Source: WQXF01 sp031552825 (lineage in GTDB: Bacteria > Bacillota > Clostridia > Christensenellales > Aristaeellaceae). Taken from it: a stretch of DNA of 64,000 nucleotides. Of the stretch, positions 17,785 to 24,814 are shown one piece after another; within the stretch, counting starts at the first letter, position 1, and every line of letters starts with the position of its first letter. The position numbers were made by a program, and so were the translations under genes. Where the stretch lies: NCBI GenBank assembly GCA_031552825.1, contig JAVBMD010000005.1:1-64000 (forward strand), read 5' to 3'. A model generated the notes under the pieces. It saw only the letters and a list, made by a program, of their open reading frames with translations, did no database searches and had not been told where the DNA came from.

Positions 17785-19536
17785 GTGCAGCAAGAACAGC
17801 CTTGGATCGACGAGCCAGAGTGGGAGCTGCCCGCCTATCTGCGGGAGGGCGGCGCGGCGGAGCATACCTATGGAACGCTCAGCTACAACCGCCGTGCCAA
17901 GTGCTGGACAATCCAGGGCGAACCCTGCGTCACCGAGCTGGCCAAGCGCCTGTTCCCCGGCAGCGGCGGGCACAAGCGTGGCGAGGCGCGCTTCACGGCG
18001 CACCGGCGCGTGGTGGGCGAGGTCAATTGGCTGATGCTCCGCTATCCGCTGGACATCCGCGAGGCCGACCGAATGCGCTGGGTGCAGGCGCTGGAGGACG
18101 CGCGGGAGCACGCCCGCCAGCGCGCCGAAGCGTCACGGCTCCCGGCTATCGCCGAGCCGCCGGGGGCATACTTTACCGGCAAGCTGCGCACCTTTCAAAA
18201 GAAGGGGCTGGCGTGGCTGCTGGCCAATCCGCGCGGTTTGCTGGCCGACGAGATGGGGCTGGGCAAGACGGTGCAAGCGCTGGCTTGGCTTGCCACCACC
18301 CGCGCGCTGCCGCTGCTGCTGATCGTGCCGCCGCACCTGATCCGCAACTGGGAGCGGGAGATCGGGCGGTTTTTGCGGCTGGAGGACGGGGTGCGCGTAC
18401 ACGTGCTGCGCGGGCTCAAGCCCTATGACTTGCCCGAGGCCGATGTGTACATTGTACACTATCTGCTGCTGCGCGGGTGGAAAAAGGTGCTGCCCGAGCT
18501 GGGCATGCGCTCGGTGATCTTCGACGAGATTCAGGAGCTGCGCCACGCGGGCACCGAGAAATACTCCGCCGCCAGCCTGATCGCCGACGCGTGCGAGCGG
18601 GTGATCGGCCTCTCCGGCACGCCGATCTACAACAAGGGCGGCGAGATTTGGAACGTCATCAACATCCTCGATTTTCACTTCCTCGGCGATTGGGAGAGCT
18701 TCACGCGCGAGTGGTGCTACGGCTACGGCAACGCCATCGTCGCCAAGCCCGATCTGCTCGGCGATCACCTGCGCCGCGAGGGGCTGATGTTCCGCCGAAC
18801 CAAGGCAGAGGTGCTCTCCGAGCTGCCGCCCAAGCGAAGGCTGGTGCAGGAGATCGACTTCGACGACGCGGTGTACCGCCGCCTGATGGCACCGGCGCTG
18901 GACAAGCTGCACCTGCTGCGCGGCGAGGAGCTGACGCCCTCGCAGCGCGCGCTGCTGGAGGAGCAGGTCAGCCAAGAGGAGCGGCAGGCCACGGGGCTGG
19001 CAAAAGCGCCGTTTGTGGCGGCCTTCGTGCGGGCGCTGGTGGAGGGCGGGGAGCGGGTTTTGTTATTTGCACATCATCATCAGGTGATGGATTTGTACAA
19101 GCGGGAGCTCAAGTCGCTTGCGCCGGTGTTCATCACCGGGCGGGAAACCGTGGCGCAGAAGGACGCGGCGGCGCAGGCGTTTCAGGGCGGGAAGGCCGAC
19201 CTGTGCTGCATCTCGCTGCGCTCGGCGGCGGGGCTGAATTTGCAGCGCGCCAGCTGCGTGGTGTTCGGCGAGCTGGACTGGTCGCCCGCGGTACACAGTC
19301 AGGCGGAGGATCGTGCCCATCGCATCGGCCAGCCCGATTCGCTGCTGTGCTACTATCTGGTTTCGCCGCGCGGCTCGGATCAGGACATGCAGGAGACGCT
19401 GGGGCTCAAGGTCAGCCAATTCCTCGGCATCATGGGCGATGAAACGCCGGATTTGCAGCAGCAGGCGCAGTTGGAGACGGCAGCAAGGGCGCATATTCGG
19501 AGCTTGCTGGCGCGGATGGAGACTGAGAATTTATAG
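17785..19536 (+). CDS. SNF2-family DNA helicase/translocase
   Basis: A 583-residue superfamily 2 ATPase. Motif I is LLADEMGLGKTVQALAWL, Ia VPPHLIRNW, II DEIQEL (variant of DEAH), III GLSGTPIYN. The second RecA-like lobe has ISLRSAAGLNLQRAS and the arginine-finger motif VI QAEDRAHRIGQ. Such proteins move along double-stranded DNA and remodel protein-DNA complexes; the specific target is unknown. GTG 17785 is preferred because AAGGAG lies 6 nt upstream; ATG 17770 lacks a site. No SWIM or HARP domain is visible; the N-terminal 130 residues are unassigned. The gene is flanked on both sides by inverted copies of the structured repeat. Confidence 0.88.
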   Translation: MQQEQPWIDEPEWELPAYLREGGAAEHTYGTLSYNRRAKCWTIQGEPCVTELAKRLFPGSGGHKRGEARFTAHRRVVGEVNWLMLRYPLDIREADRMRWVQALEDAREHARQRAEASRLPAIAEPPGAYFTGKLRTFQKKGLAWLLANPRGLLADEMGLGKTVQALAWLATTRALPLLLIVPPHLIRNWEREIGRFLRLEDGVRVHVLRGLKPYDLPEADVYIVHYLLLRGWKKVLPELGMRSVIFDEIQELRHAGTEKYSAASLIADACERVIGLSGTPIYNKGGEIWNVINILDFHFLGDWESFTREWCYGYGNAIVAKPDLLGDHLRREGLMFRRTKAEVLSELPPKRRLVQEIDFDDAVYRRLMAPALDKLHLLRGEELTPSQRALLEEQVSQEERQATGLAKAPFVAAFVRALVEGGERVLLFAHHHQVMDLYKRELKSLAPVFITGRETVAQKDAAAQAFQGGKADLCCISLRSAAGLNLQRASCVVFGELDWSPAVHSQAEDRAHRIGQPDSLLCYYLVSPRGSDQDMQETLGLKVSQFLGIMGDETPDLQQQAQLETAARAHIRSLLARMETENL

Positions 19537-19556
19537 CGTGCTTGCGGCAGAGAGCC

Positions 19557-19688
19557 GCGAAGGTTTCCAAAGGGCGATCGCAAAGCCCTTTGGTCGTCCG
19601 TGAGGACGAAATACGCTTTGTGAGCAGGGATTTCGCCCTGCGGGGCGACCTAAGGGCTTTCCGGTCGCCCTTAGGGATCCTTCGGGGT
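19557..19688. repeat. Structured dispersed repeat, copy B (REPIN-like)
   Basis: 132 bp with the same four-hairpin plan as copy A: CCAAAGGGC/GCCCTTTGG, TCGTCC/GGACGA, TCGCCC/GGGCGA and CCTAAGGGC/GCCCTTAGG, closed by CGAAGG/CCTTCG. The right arm differs from that of copy C (24815-24946) at only about three positions. Stem differences between copies are compensated on both sides. Confidence 0.9.
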
Positions 19689-19689
19689 C

Positions 19690-19733
19690 GTTCCCCAGAA
19701 TATTTGCTATAGTTCCCCAGAATAGTTGCTATA
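19690..19733 (+). repeat. Tandem 22-bp duplication containing extended -10-like motifs
   Basis: Two adjacent 22-bp units (19690-19711 and 19712-19733) are identical except for one base. Each ends in TTGCTATAG, an extended -10-like TGnTATA sequence. They lie 41 nt before the GNAT gene, so they could give the operon a doubled promoter; no good -35 is visible. Confidence 0.75.
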
Positions 19734-19773
19734 GATGTGTTCAAATTTGAATTATTCCGAGGAGGGAATCCAT

Positions 19774-20316
19774 ATGGAATTCACCATTCGTCCCATCCAA
19801 CCCGGCGACGGCAAAGGCATCAACCTGCTGCGCCGCATGCCCGGCGTGTTCGAAAACATCCTCGGCTTCCCCTCCGAGCGCATCCAGCGCAACGAGGAAT
19901 TCGCCGCCAGCAACGATCTCAACTCGCACCAGTTTGTGGCGGTGGTGCCCGACGACGCGGGCGGCGAGCTGATTATCGGCTCGGCAGGGCTGGGCGTGAA
20001 CGTGAACCCGCGCCTGCGGCATTCCGGCGGCGTTGGCATCATGGTACACCGCGCGTATCAGGGGCAGGGCGTGGGGCAGGCCTTGATGGAGGCGGTGCTC
20101 GACATGGCCGATAACTGGCTGATGCTGGTGCGCGTGGAGCTGACGGTATTCGCCGACAACGCGCGCGCCATCGCGCTGTACGAAAAGCTGGGCTTCGTCA
20201 AGGAGGGCGTCAAGCGCTGCGCCGCGATCCGCAACGGCAAGTACGCCGACGAATACATGATGGCGCGCATCCGCCACCTTCCGGCGGACGCCGCGCTGAA
20301 TGGAGCGGAAGCTTGA
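19774..20316 (+). CDS. GNAT-family N-acetyltransferase
   Basis: A 180-residue GNAT acetyltransferase, which transfers acetyl from acetyl-CoA to an amine. The core has the acetyl-CoA binding motif A in VHRAYQGQGVGQALMEAVLDMA and the motif B region ELTVFADNARAIALYEKLGFVKEG, as in RimI- and PhnO-like members. The substrate is not predictable. ATG 19774 has GGAGGGA 7 nt upstream. Its stop overlaps the following TGT-like gene (TTGA), so the two are translationally coupled and are probably one operon with the methyltransferase and pgi. Confidence 0.9.
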   Translation: MEFTIRPIQPGDGKGINLLRRMPGVFENILGFPSERIQRNEEFAASNDLNSHQFVAVVPDDAGGELIIGSAGLGVNVNPRLRHSGGVGIMVHRAYQGQGVGQALMEAVLDMADNWLMLVRVELTVFADNARAIALYEKLGFVKEGVKRCAAIRNGKYADEYMMARIRHLPADAALNGAEA

Positions 20317-21401
20317 AAACGCTGGATGTAATGCATGCCAAGGGACTTAAACTGCCCACCTTCTTCCCGGACGGCACCTATGGCGTCGTCAAGGCCGTCG
20401 ACGCGCAGGATTTGCAGAACGCGCGCATCGACGGGCTGGTGATGAACGCGCTGCACCTTTCCACCAAGCCGGGCGCGAGCCTCGTCAAGCGCATGGGCGG
20501 CATTCATGCCTTCACCGGATACACGGGGCCGATCCTCACCGATTCGGGCGGGTTTCAGGTGTTTTCGCTGATCCGCGAGAACGCCGCCTACGGCCAGATC
20601 CGCAACAACGAAATCCTGTTTTACCCCGGCATGGGCGATGAAAAGTACATCTTCACGCCGCAAAAGTGCGTGCAGAACCAGTTTGCCATCCGCTCGGACA
20701 TCATCATGTGCCTCGACTACTGCACCCACCCGGACGACCCGCCCGAGGTGCAGCGGCAGTCGGTGGATACCACCATCCGCTGGGCGAAGCTGTGCAGGCG
20801 AGAGTACGAACTCCAGTGCAAGAACTACCGTTACACGCCGGAGAACCGGCCCTTGCTGTTCGGCATCATTCAGGGCGGCAACGACTTCGCGCTGCGCAAG
20901 GCCTGCGCCGAGGCGCTGATCGACATCGGCTTCGACGGCTTTGGCTTCGGCGGCTGGCCGCTGGACGCGCAGGGCAACCTGATCGACGACATCTTGGCCT
21001 ATACCGCCGCGCTGATGCCCGATTCCGGCATCAAGTACGCGATGGGCTTGGGCAGGCCGGAGGAGATTGTGCGCTGTGCGCGCATGGGCTACGACCTGTT
21101 CGATTGCGTGATCCCCACGCGCGAGGCGCGCCACCGCAGGCTGTATGTGCACAATCATGACGACGTGAACGCGCCGGACTTCTACCGCTTCCTCTACATT
21201 ATGGATGACGCGCATGTAAGCGACGCCGCGCCGGTCTCCGAGGGCTGCGATTGCCATTGCTGCAAAAACTATTCGCGCGCGTACCTGCGCCATCTGTTCA
21301 AGATCGACGATGTGCTGGCCTACCGGCTGGCGACCATCCATAACCTGCGCTTCTTTTCCACGCTGATGGAGCGCATCCGCGCGGGGCAGGCCAATGGATG
21401 A
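20313..21401 (+). CDS. tRNA-guanine transglycosylase (TGT) family protein with altered substrate loop
   Basis: A 362-residue TIM-barrel base-exchange enzyme of the TGT family, which in tRNA replaces guanine 34 with a 7-deazaguanine. Asp77 in DSGGFQVFSL and the nucleophile Asp264 in FDCVIPTREARH are kept, as are all zinc ligands (Cys312, Cys314, Cys317, His343). However, the substrate-binding loop normally reading GGLAVGE is GGWPLDA here (residues 213-219). The base it inserts may therefore differ from preQ1 (queuine or another deazapurine). TTG 20313 has GGAG 8 nt upstream and overlaps the GNAT stop; ATG 20331 is an alternative. No queuosine biosynthesis gene is nearby. It overlaps the next gene by 8 nt. 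Confidence 0.85.
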   Translation: MKTLDVMHAKGLKLPTFFPDGTYGVVKAVDAQDLQNARIDGLVMNALHLSTKPGASLVKRMGGIHAFTGYTGPILTDSGGFQVFSLIRENAAYGQIRNNEILFYPGMGDEKYIFTPQKCVQNQFAIRSDIIMCLDYCTHPDDPPEVQRQSVDTTIRWAKLCRREYELQCKNYRYTPENRPLLFGIIQGGNDFALRKACAEALIDIGFDGFGFGGWPLDAQGNLIDDILAYTAALMPDSGIKYAMGLGRPEEIVRCARMGYDLFDCVIPTREARHRRLYVHNHDDVNAPDFYRFLYIMDDAHVSDAAPVSEGCDCHCCKNYSRAYLRHLFKIDDVLAYRLATIHNLRFFSTLMERIRAGQANG

Positions 21402-22245
21402 GCGGGCGCTGGCGGAGCTGATCGCCGCCGTGCAGGGCGCGAAGAAATACCGGCAGATCGACGCGGCGATCATCGAGCGCATCTGCCGCGAGGAGTTGCC
21501 CAAGCACGCCAAGGGGAAGGACGCGCTCAAGGCCGTCAAGCGCAAGCTGCATCAGGCCACCGGCGCGTATAGCGGGGCGCTTGTACCGGGCGCGGCGCAG
21601 ACCGCCGATGATTCGTTTGACGCGCTGCTGCGCACCCACGCCTCCACGCGCGAGCGGCTGGGCTTTTACGAGGCGATGTTTGCCGACGTCGACGCGGTTA
21701 TCGGCGCGCCGGGCAGCGTGCTGGATTTGGCCTGCGGGCTCAACCCGCTGCTGTATGCGCGCTATCGCCAGCGACAAGGAATGCCCTTGCCGCGCTATGC
21801 CGCCTACGACATCCGCCGCGATACGGTAGAGATCGTGCGCCGCTTTTTTGAGGAGCAGGGGATTTCCGGCATCGCCGAGCCCTCCGATCTGCTGTGCGGC
21901 GTGCCGGGGGAACGGGCGGAGCTGGCGCTGCTGCTCAAGATCGTGCCGCTGCTGGAGCGCCAGCAAAAGGGAGGATTCGAGCGTGTGATCGCCGAAATCC
22001 GCGCGCCGCGCGTTGCGGTCAGCTTCCCGACGCGCACGCTCGGCGGCGGCCGCGCGGGCATGGGCGCGCAGTATCGCCGCTTTTTTGAGGCCTACTTGGC
22101 GCGCGCGGAACATCGGCTGCTGCTGGAGAAGGAATACCCGAACGAGCTGCTGTTTGTGTTTGAAAAGCTTGCGGCGGAGGGAAAATCAGCGTATAATATT
22201 TCCCCGATAGCAGAGAATGACACCGCCGAAAGAGAGCGAGGATGA
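21394..22245 (+). CDS. ArmA/Rmt-like 16S rRNA (guanine-1405-N7) methyltransferase family protein
   Basis: A 283-residue SAM-dependent methyltransferase. Its motifs follow the ArmA/Rmt order along the whole length: AKKYRQID near the start, RKLHQATGAY, THASTRERL, the SAM-binding loop SVLDLACGLNP, AYDIRRD, LLLKIVPLLERQ, and SFPTRTLGG...GM near the end, then PNELLFVFEK. ArmA (recalled from knowledge, not aligned by software) has SKKYENLD, KKLHQ, ILDFGCGFNP, FLLKMLPVLKQQ and SFPIKSLSG in the same places. Known members methylate G1405 in the ribosomal A site and protect from aminoglycosides. It overlaps the TGT-like gene by 8 nt. Whether this one modifies G1405 is inference. Confidence 0.85.
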   Translation: MDERALAELIAAVQGAKKYRQIDAAIIERICREELPKHAKGKDALKAVKRKLHQATGAYSGALVPGAAQTADDSFDALLRTHASTRERLGFYEAMFADVDAVIGAPGSVLDLACGLNPLLYARYRQRQGMPLPRYAAYDIRRDTVEIVRRFFEEQGISGIAEPSDLLCGVPGERAELALLLKIVPLLERQQKGGFERVIAEIRAPRVAVSFPTRTLGGGRAGMGAQYRRFFEAYLARAEHRLLLEKEYPNELLFVFEKLAAEGKSAYNISPIAENDTAERERG

Positions 22246-22249
22246 GAGC

Positions 22250-23674
22250 ATGAACGCAAAGAAAACTGAGCGCATCCGTTTGGACGTCAACCACATGATG
22301 AGCGATACCCTCGACATGCGCTACGGCATCGACGCCGATCAGGTAAAGATGTATGCCAAGGCCGCTGCCGCCGCCAACGCCGCCGTGCAAAAGAACCGTG
22401 GCAAGGGCTGGCTGGGCTGGACGGAACTGCCCTACAACCAAGAGGAGATTGTCGCCCGCATCGAGCAGGTGGCCGCCAAGGTGCGCAAGGAGTTCAGCGC
22501 GTTTGTGCTGCTGGGCATCGGCGGCTCGGCGTTGGGCCCTATCGCGGTGCAGCAGGCGCTCAATCATCCGCATTACAATGAGTTGCCCGACGACAAGCGC
22601 CCCGGCCCGCGCTTCTACGTCGAGGATAACATTGACCCGGAGCGCATGGGCGCGCTGCTGGACATCATCGATTTGAAATCCACCTGCTTCTGCGTGGTGT
22701 CCAAATCCGGCGAAACCGCCGAGACCATGTCGCAATACCTGATCGTCACCGACCTGCTCAAGCAGGCTGTCGGCAAGGGCTGGCAGAAGCACATCATCGC
22801 CATCACCGACGCGGCGCGCGGCAATCTCGCGCCCATGGCCAAGGCCGAGGGCTTCGAAACCTTCGTGATCTCCGACGGCGTGGGCGGGCGGTTCTCGGAG
22901 CTATGCCCGGTGGGTCTGCTGCCCGCCGCGGTGTGCGGCATCGACATTCGCGGCCTGCTTGCGGGCGCCGCCGCCATGGACGCCGCCTGCAAGAGCGACG
23001 ACGTGTGGGCGAACCCCGCGCTGATGGAGGCGGTGCTGCAGTACATCGCCATGCAGGATTTGGACATCAACGTGCATGTGCTCATGCCTTACGCCGATTC
23101 GCTGCGCTACATGGCCGACTGGATCTGCCAGCTGTGGGCTGAGTCGCTGGGCAAGAACGTCACCCGCAAGGGCATGGCCGTCAACTACGGCCAGACCCCG
23201 GCCAAGGCGCTGGGCGTTACCGATCAGCACTCGCAACTTCAGCTCTATACCGAAGGGCCGTATGACAAGGTCATCACCTTTCTCAAGGTGGAAAAATTCC
23301 GCGTCGAGCAGCCCATTCCCCACGGCTGCGAGGAATACGCCAATGTAGCCTTCCTCGGCGGCAAGACGCACAACCAGCTCATCGAGGCCGAGCGGCAGGG
23401 TACCGAGTACGCGCTCTACCGCACCGGGCGCATGAATCAAACCATCGTGCTGCCCGAGGTCAACGCGCACACCGTCGGCCAGTTGCTGTTCTTCTGGGAG
23501 CTGTGTACCGCCTATACCGGCGAGCTGCTTGACATCGACGCCTTTAACCAGCCCGGCGTGGAGGAGTCCAAGATCGCTTCCTACGCGGTGCTGGGCAACG
23601 AGGCCGAGAAGTTTGCCAAGAAGCGCGCCGAGATGAAGAGCCGTCCGGCGGGCAGCGGGAAGTACGTGCTGTAA
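22250..23674 (+). CDS. pgi: Glucose-6-phosphate isomerase
   Basis: A 474-residue enzyme of glycolysis that interconverts glucose 6-phosphate and fructose 6-phosphate, in the shorter Firmicutes-type length range. The SIS-fold motifs are clear: FVLLGIGGSALGPIAVQQAL, SKSGETAETMSQYL, and ISDGVGGRFSELCPVGLLPAA, which is close to the PGI signature, then TDQHSQLQLYTEGPYDK with the catalytic His. ATG 22250 lies 8 nt after GAGG and 4 nt after the end of the methyltransferase gene; the longer frame from 22217 overlaps that gene. Confidence 0.95.
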   Translation: MNAKKTERIRLDVNHMMSDTLDMRYGIDADQVKMYAKAAAAANAAVQKNRGKGWLGWTELPYNQEEIVARIEQVAAKVRKEFSAFVLLGIGGSALGPIAVQQALNHPHYNELPDDKRPGPRFYVEDNIDPERMGALLDIIDLKSTCFCVVSKSGETAETMSQYLIVTDLLKQAVGKGWQKHIIAITDAARGNLAPMAKAEGFETFVISDGVGGRFSELCPVGLLPAAVCGIDIRGLLAGAAAMDAACKSDDVWANPALMEAVLQYIAMQDLDINVHVLMPYADSLRYMADWICQLWAESLGKNVTRKGMAVNYGQTPAKALGVTDQHSQLQLYTEGPYDKVITFLKVEKFRVEQPIPHGCEEYANVAFLGGKTHNQLIEAERQGTEYALYRTGRMNQTIVLPEVNAHTVGQLLFFWELCTAYTGELLDIDAFNQPGVEESKIASYAVLGNEAEKFAKKRAEMKSRPAGSGKYVL

Positions 23675-23686
23675 AGCATCAACAAA

Positions 23687-23711
23687 ATCCCCCGGCACGG
23701 CCGGGGGATTC
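23687..23711. terminator. GC-rich hairpin after pgi (first of two identical)
   Basis: AATCCCCCGGC and GCCGGGGGATT form an 11-bp perfect stem around ACG. The flanks are only partly T-rich. An identical 25-bp hairpin lies at 23851-23875. Confidence 0.65.
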
Positions 23712-23726
23712 AGGCTATCAACAAAG

Positions 23727-23852
23727 TCAGGCCGTCGAGAAATGTCCAGATGTGGGCGAAGCACAAGCGTGTCCGCAGGAGGCGTACACTGGTACGCCGA
23801 CAAGGCGCGCGCTGGGCTGAACCCGCAGATGGGCGTTTATCGACGGTCTGAA
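23727..23852. repeat. Palindromic intergenic element of a second type
   Basis: 126 bp with imperfect inverted ends (CAGGCCGTCGAGAAATG at the left, CAGACCGTCGATAAACG read from the right on the minus strand) and a perfect central stem GGCGTAC/GTACGCC (23781-23798). It lies between two identical terminator hairpins and has no good open frame. I see no other copy in this window. Confidence 0.65.
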
Positions 23853-23875
23853 TCCCCCGGCACGGCCGGGGGATT
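23851..23875 (-). terminator. Hairpin after thiT (second of two identical)
   Basis: The same 25-bp hairpin as 23687-23711, 17 nt past the thiT stop codon on the minus strand. Confidence 0.65.
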
Positions 23876-23892
23876 CTTGCGATAAAGAGCGG

Positions 23893-24528
23893 CTACGCCT
23901 GCTTCGCCAGCCGCCGTACCATGTTGCCGATGCCCGGGATCAGGCACACCAGCGCGCACAGCAGCGCGTCCGGTCCGAGGTAGGTTAGGTTGTACACCAG
24001 CGAGGTCAGCACCACGTTGCCCTCCGGCATGCCGGTTACGTGATAGATGATGATGCCCGACAGCGTGGCGCACAAAAGCCGCCCCGCTACGCCGATGAGC
24101 AGGCCGATCAGCAGCGCGAAGTTGTTCTTGATGGGGCGCGCTAGCCCGGCAAGCCCCAGCGCTGCGAAGGCCAGCGGGTAGTCGAGCAGCATCTGTACCG
24201 GATGCACGATCCAAGCGCCTTGCAGAATTTGCAGCAGGCCGTAGGCCAGCCCGGCCAGCAGCCCGGGGCGCAGGCCGTAGGCAAAGGCGAACACGATCAG
24301 CGGCAGCATGGAGGCTGGGGTGATGCTGCCGCCCTGCGGCATGCGGTAGAGCCGCACGCAGGAGAGCACGAACGATAGCGCGATGCACAGCGCGCCGTGC
24401 GCCAGCATGGTGGTGGTTACCTTGCGCGATTCTCCCTTGCGCAGCAGCAGCAGCGCGGCGGCCAGCAGCGCCAGCGCGCACAGGGCGACCCAAGTGACCG
24501 GGGTGATCTCCGACAGTTTGCCGAACAT
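23893..24528 (-). CDS. thiT: Thiamine transporter ThiT (ECF transporter S component)
   Basis: A 211-residue integral membrane protein with about six spans, the substrate-binding S unit for thiamine of a group II ECF transporter. Recognisable parts are the GGSITPASMLPLIVFAFAYGLRPG block, which in ThiT lines the thiamine site, and the later NLTYLGPDALLCALVC. ATG at 24528 has GAGGAGGA 7 nt upstream. A longer open frame to 24588 starts inside the terminator stem and is not real. A TPP riboswitch precedes it, which supports the function directly. The shared ECF energizing module is not in this window. Confidence 0.92.
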   Translation of the reverse strand: MFGKLSEITPVTWVALCALALLAAALLLLRKGESRKVTTTMLAHGALCIALSFVLSCVRLYRMPQGGSITPASMLPLIVFAFAYGLRPGLLAGLAYGLLQILQGAWIVHPVQMLLDYPLAFAALGLAGLARPIKNNFALLIGLLIGVAGRLLCATLSGIIIYHVTGMPEGNVVLTSLVYNLTYLGPDALLCALVCLIPGIGNMVRRLAKQA

Positions 24529-24565
24529 ATTGGGGTCCTCCTCTTTTCGCATCGGGAAAGCAATC

Positions 24566-24593
24566 AAAAAACCCGTGTGCGGACGCACACGGG
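24566..24593 (-). terminator. Terminator of the TPP riboswitch
   Basis: On the minus strand CCCGTGTGCG and CGCACACGGG form a perfect 10-bp stem (24593-24572) followed by TTTTTT (24571-24566). It is placed between the aptamer and the thiT ribosome binding site. Confidence 0.88.
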
Positions 24594-24635
24594 AAACGAA
24601 AACACAGGCTGCCCCAGAAAAAGGCTTGCGCTTTT

Positions 24636-24716
24636 CGCTTCCCTACGGTAGGATTACCTACACAGGTTCAAAGGGTTGGGCGGATGCCCGTCTCAGCAAG
24701 AATTGCTCCCCTAGCG
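24636..24716 (-). promoter_or_regulatory. TPP riboswitch aptamer (THI element)
   Basis: Minus strand shows, in order, GCTGAGA (tctcag on plus at 24691-24696), ACCCTTTGAACCTG (24676-24663), GTAGGTAAT and CGTAGGGAA, all conserved THI-box parts. CGCT at 24716-24713 and AGCG at 24639-24636 close helix P1. With the downstream terminator it should stop thiT transcription when thiamine pyrophosphate is abundant. Confidence 0.93.
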
Positions 24717-24732
24717 TATGAAATTCGTATGT

Positions 24733-24761
24733 AGTATAGCATGAGGTTGGGCTAAACGCAA
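24733..24761 (-). promoter_or_regulatory. Promoter of the thiT transcript
   Basis: On the minus strand TTGCGT (24761-24756), a 17-bp spacer and TATACT (24738-24733), 17 nt upstream of the riboswitch. Confidence 0.75.
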
Positions 24762-24814
24762 GTGCTAAGAAGTCAAGATTCAGAGCAAAAGCATTTACCT
24801 ATGCGAGCGGCGCT

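Noticed and set aside
19555..19744. Open frames across repeat copies that give peptides like GDRKALRS and RAIAKPFGRP
   Set aside because: These come from the structured repeat itself, in several frames and on both strands; they are not genes.
23727..23852. A tRNA or small structured RNA gene
   Set aside because: The stems do not give a cloverleaf with the conserved tRNA positions, and no known RNA family could be matched by eye.
24529..24588. N-terminal extension of thiT to MRPHTG
   Set aside because: It starts in the terminator stem of the TPP riboswitch and crosses the ribosome binding site.
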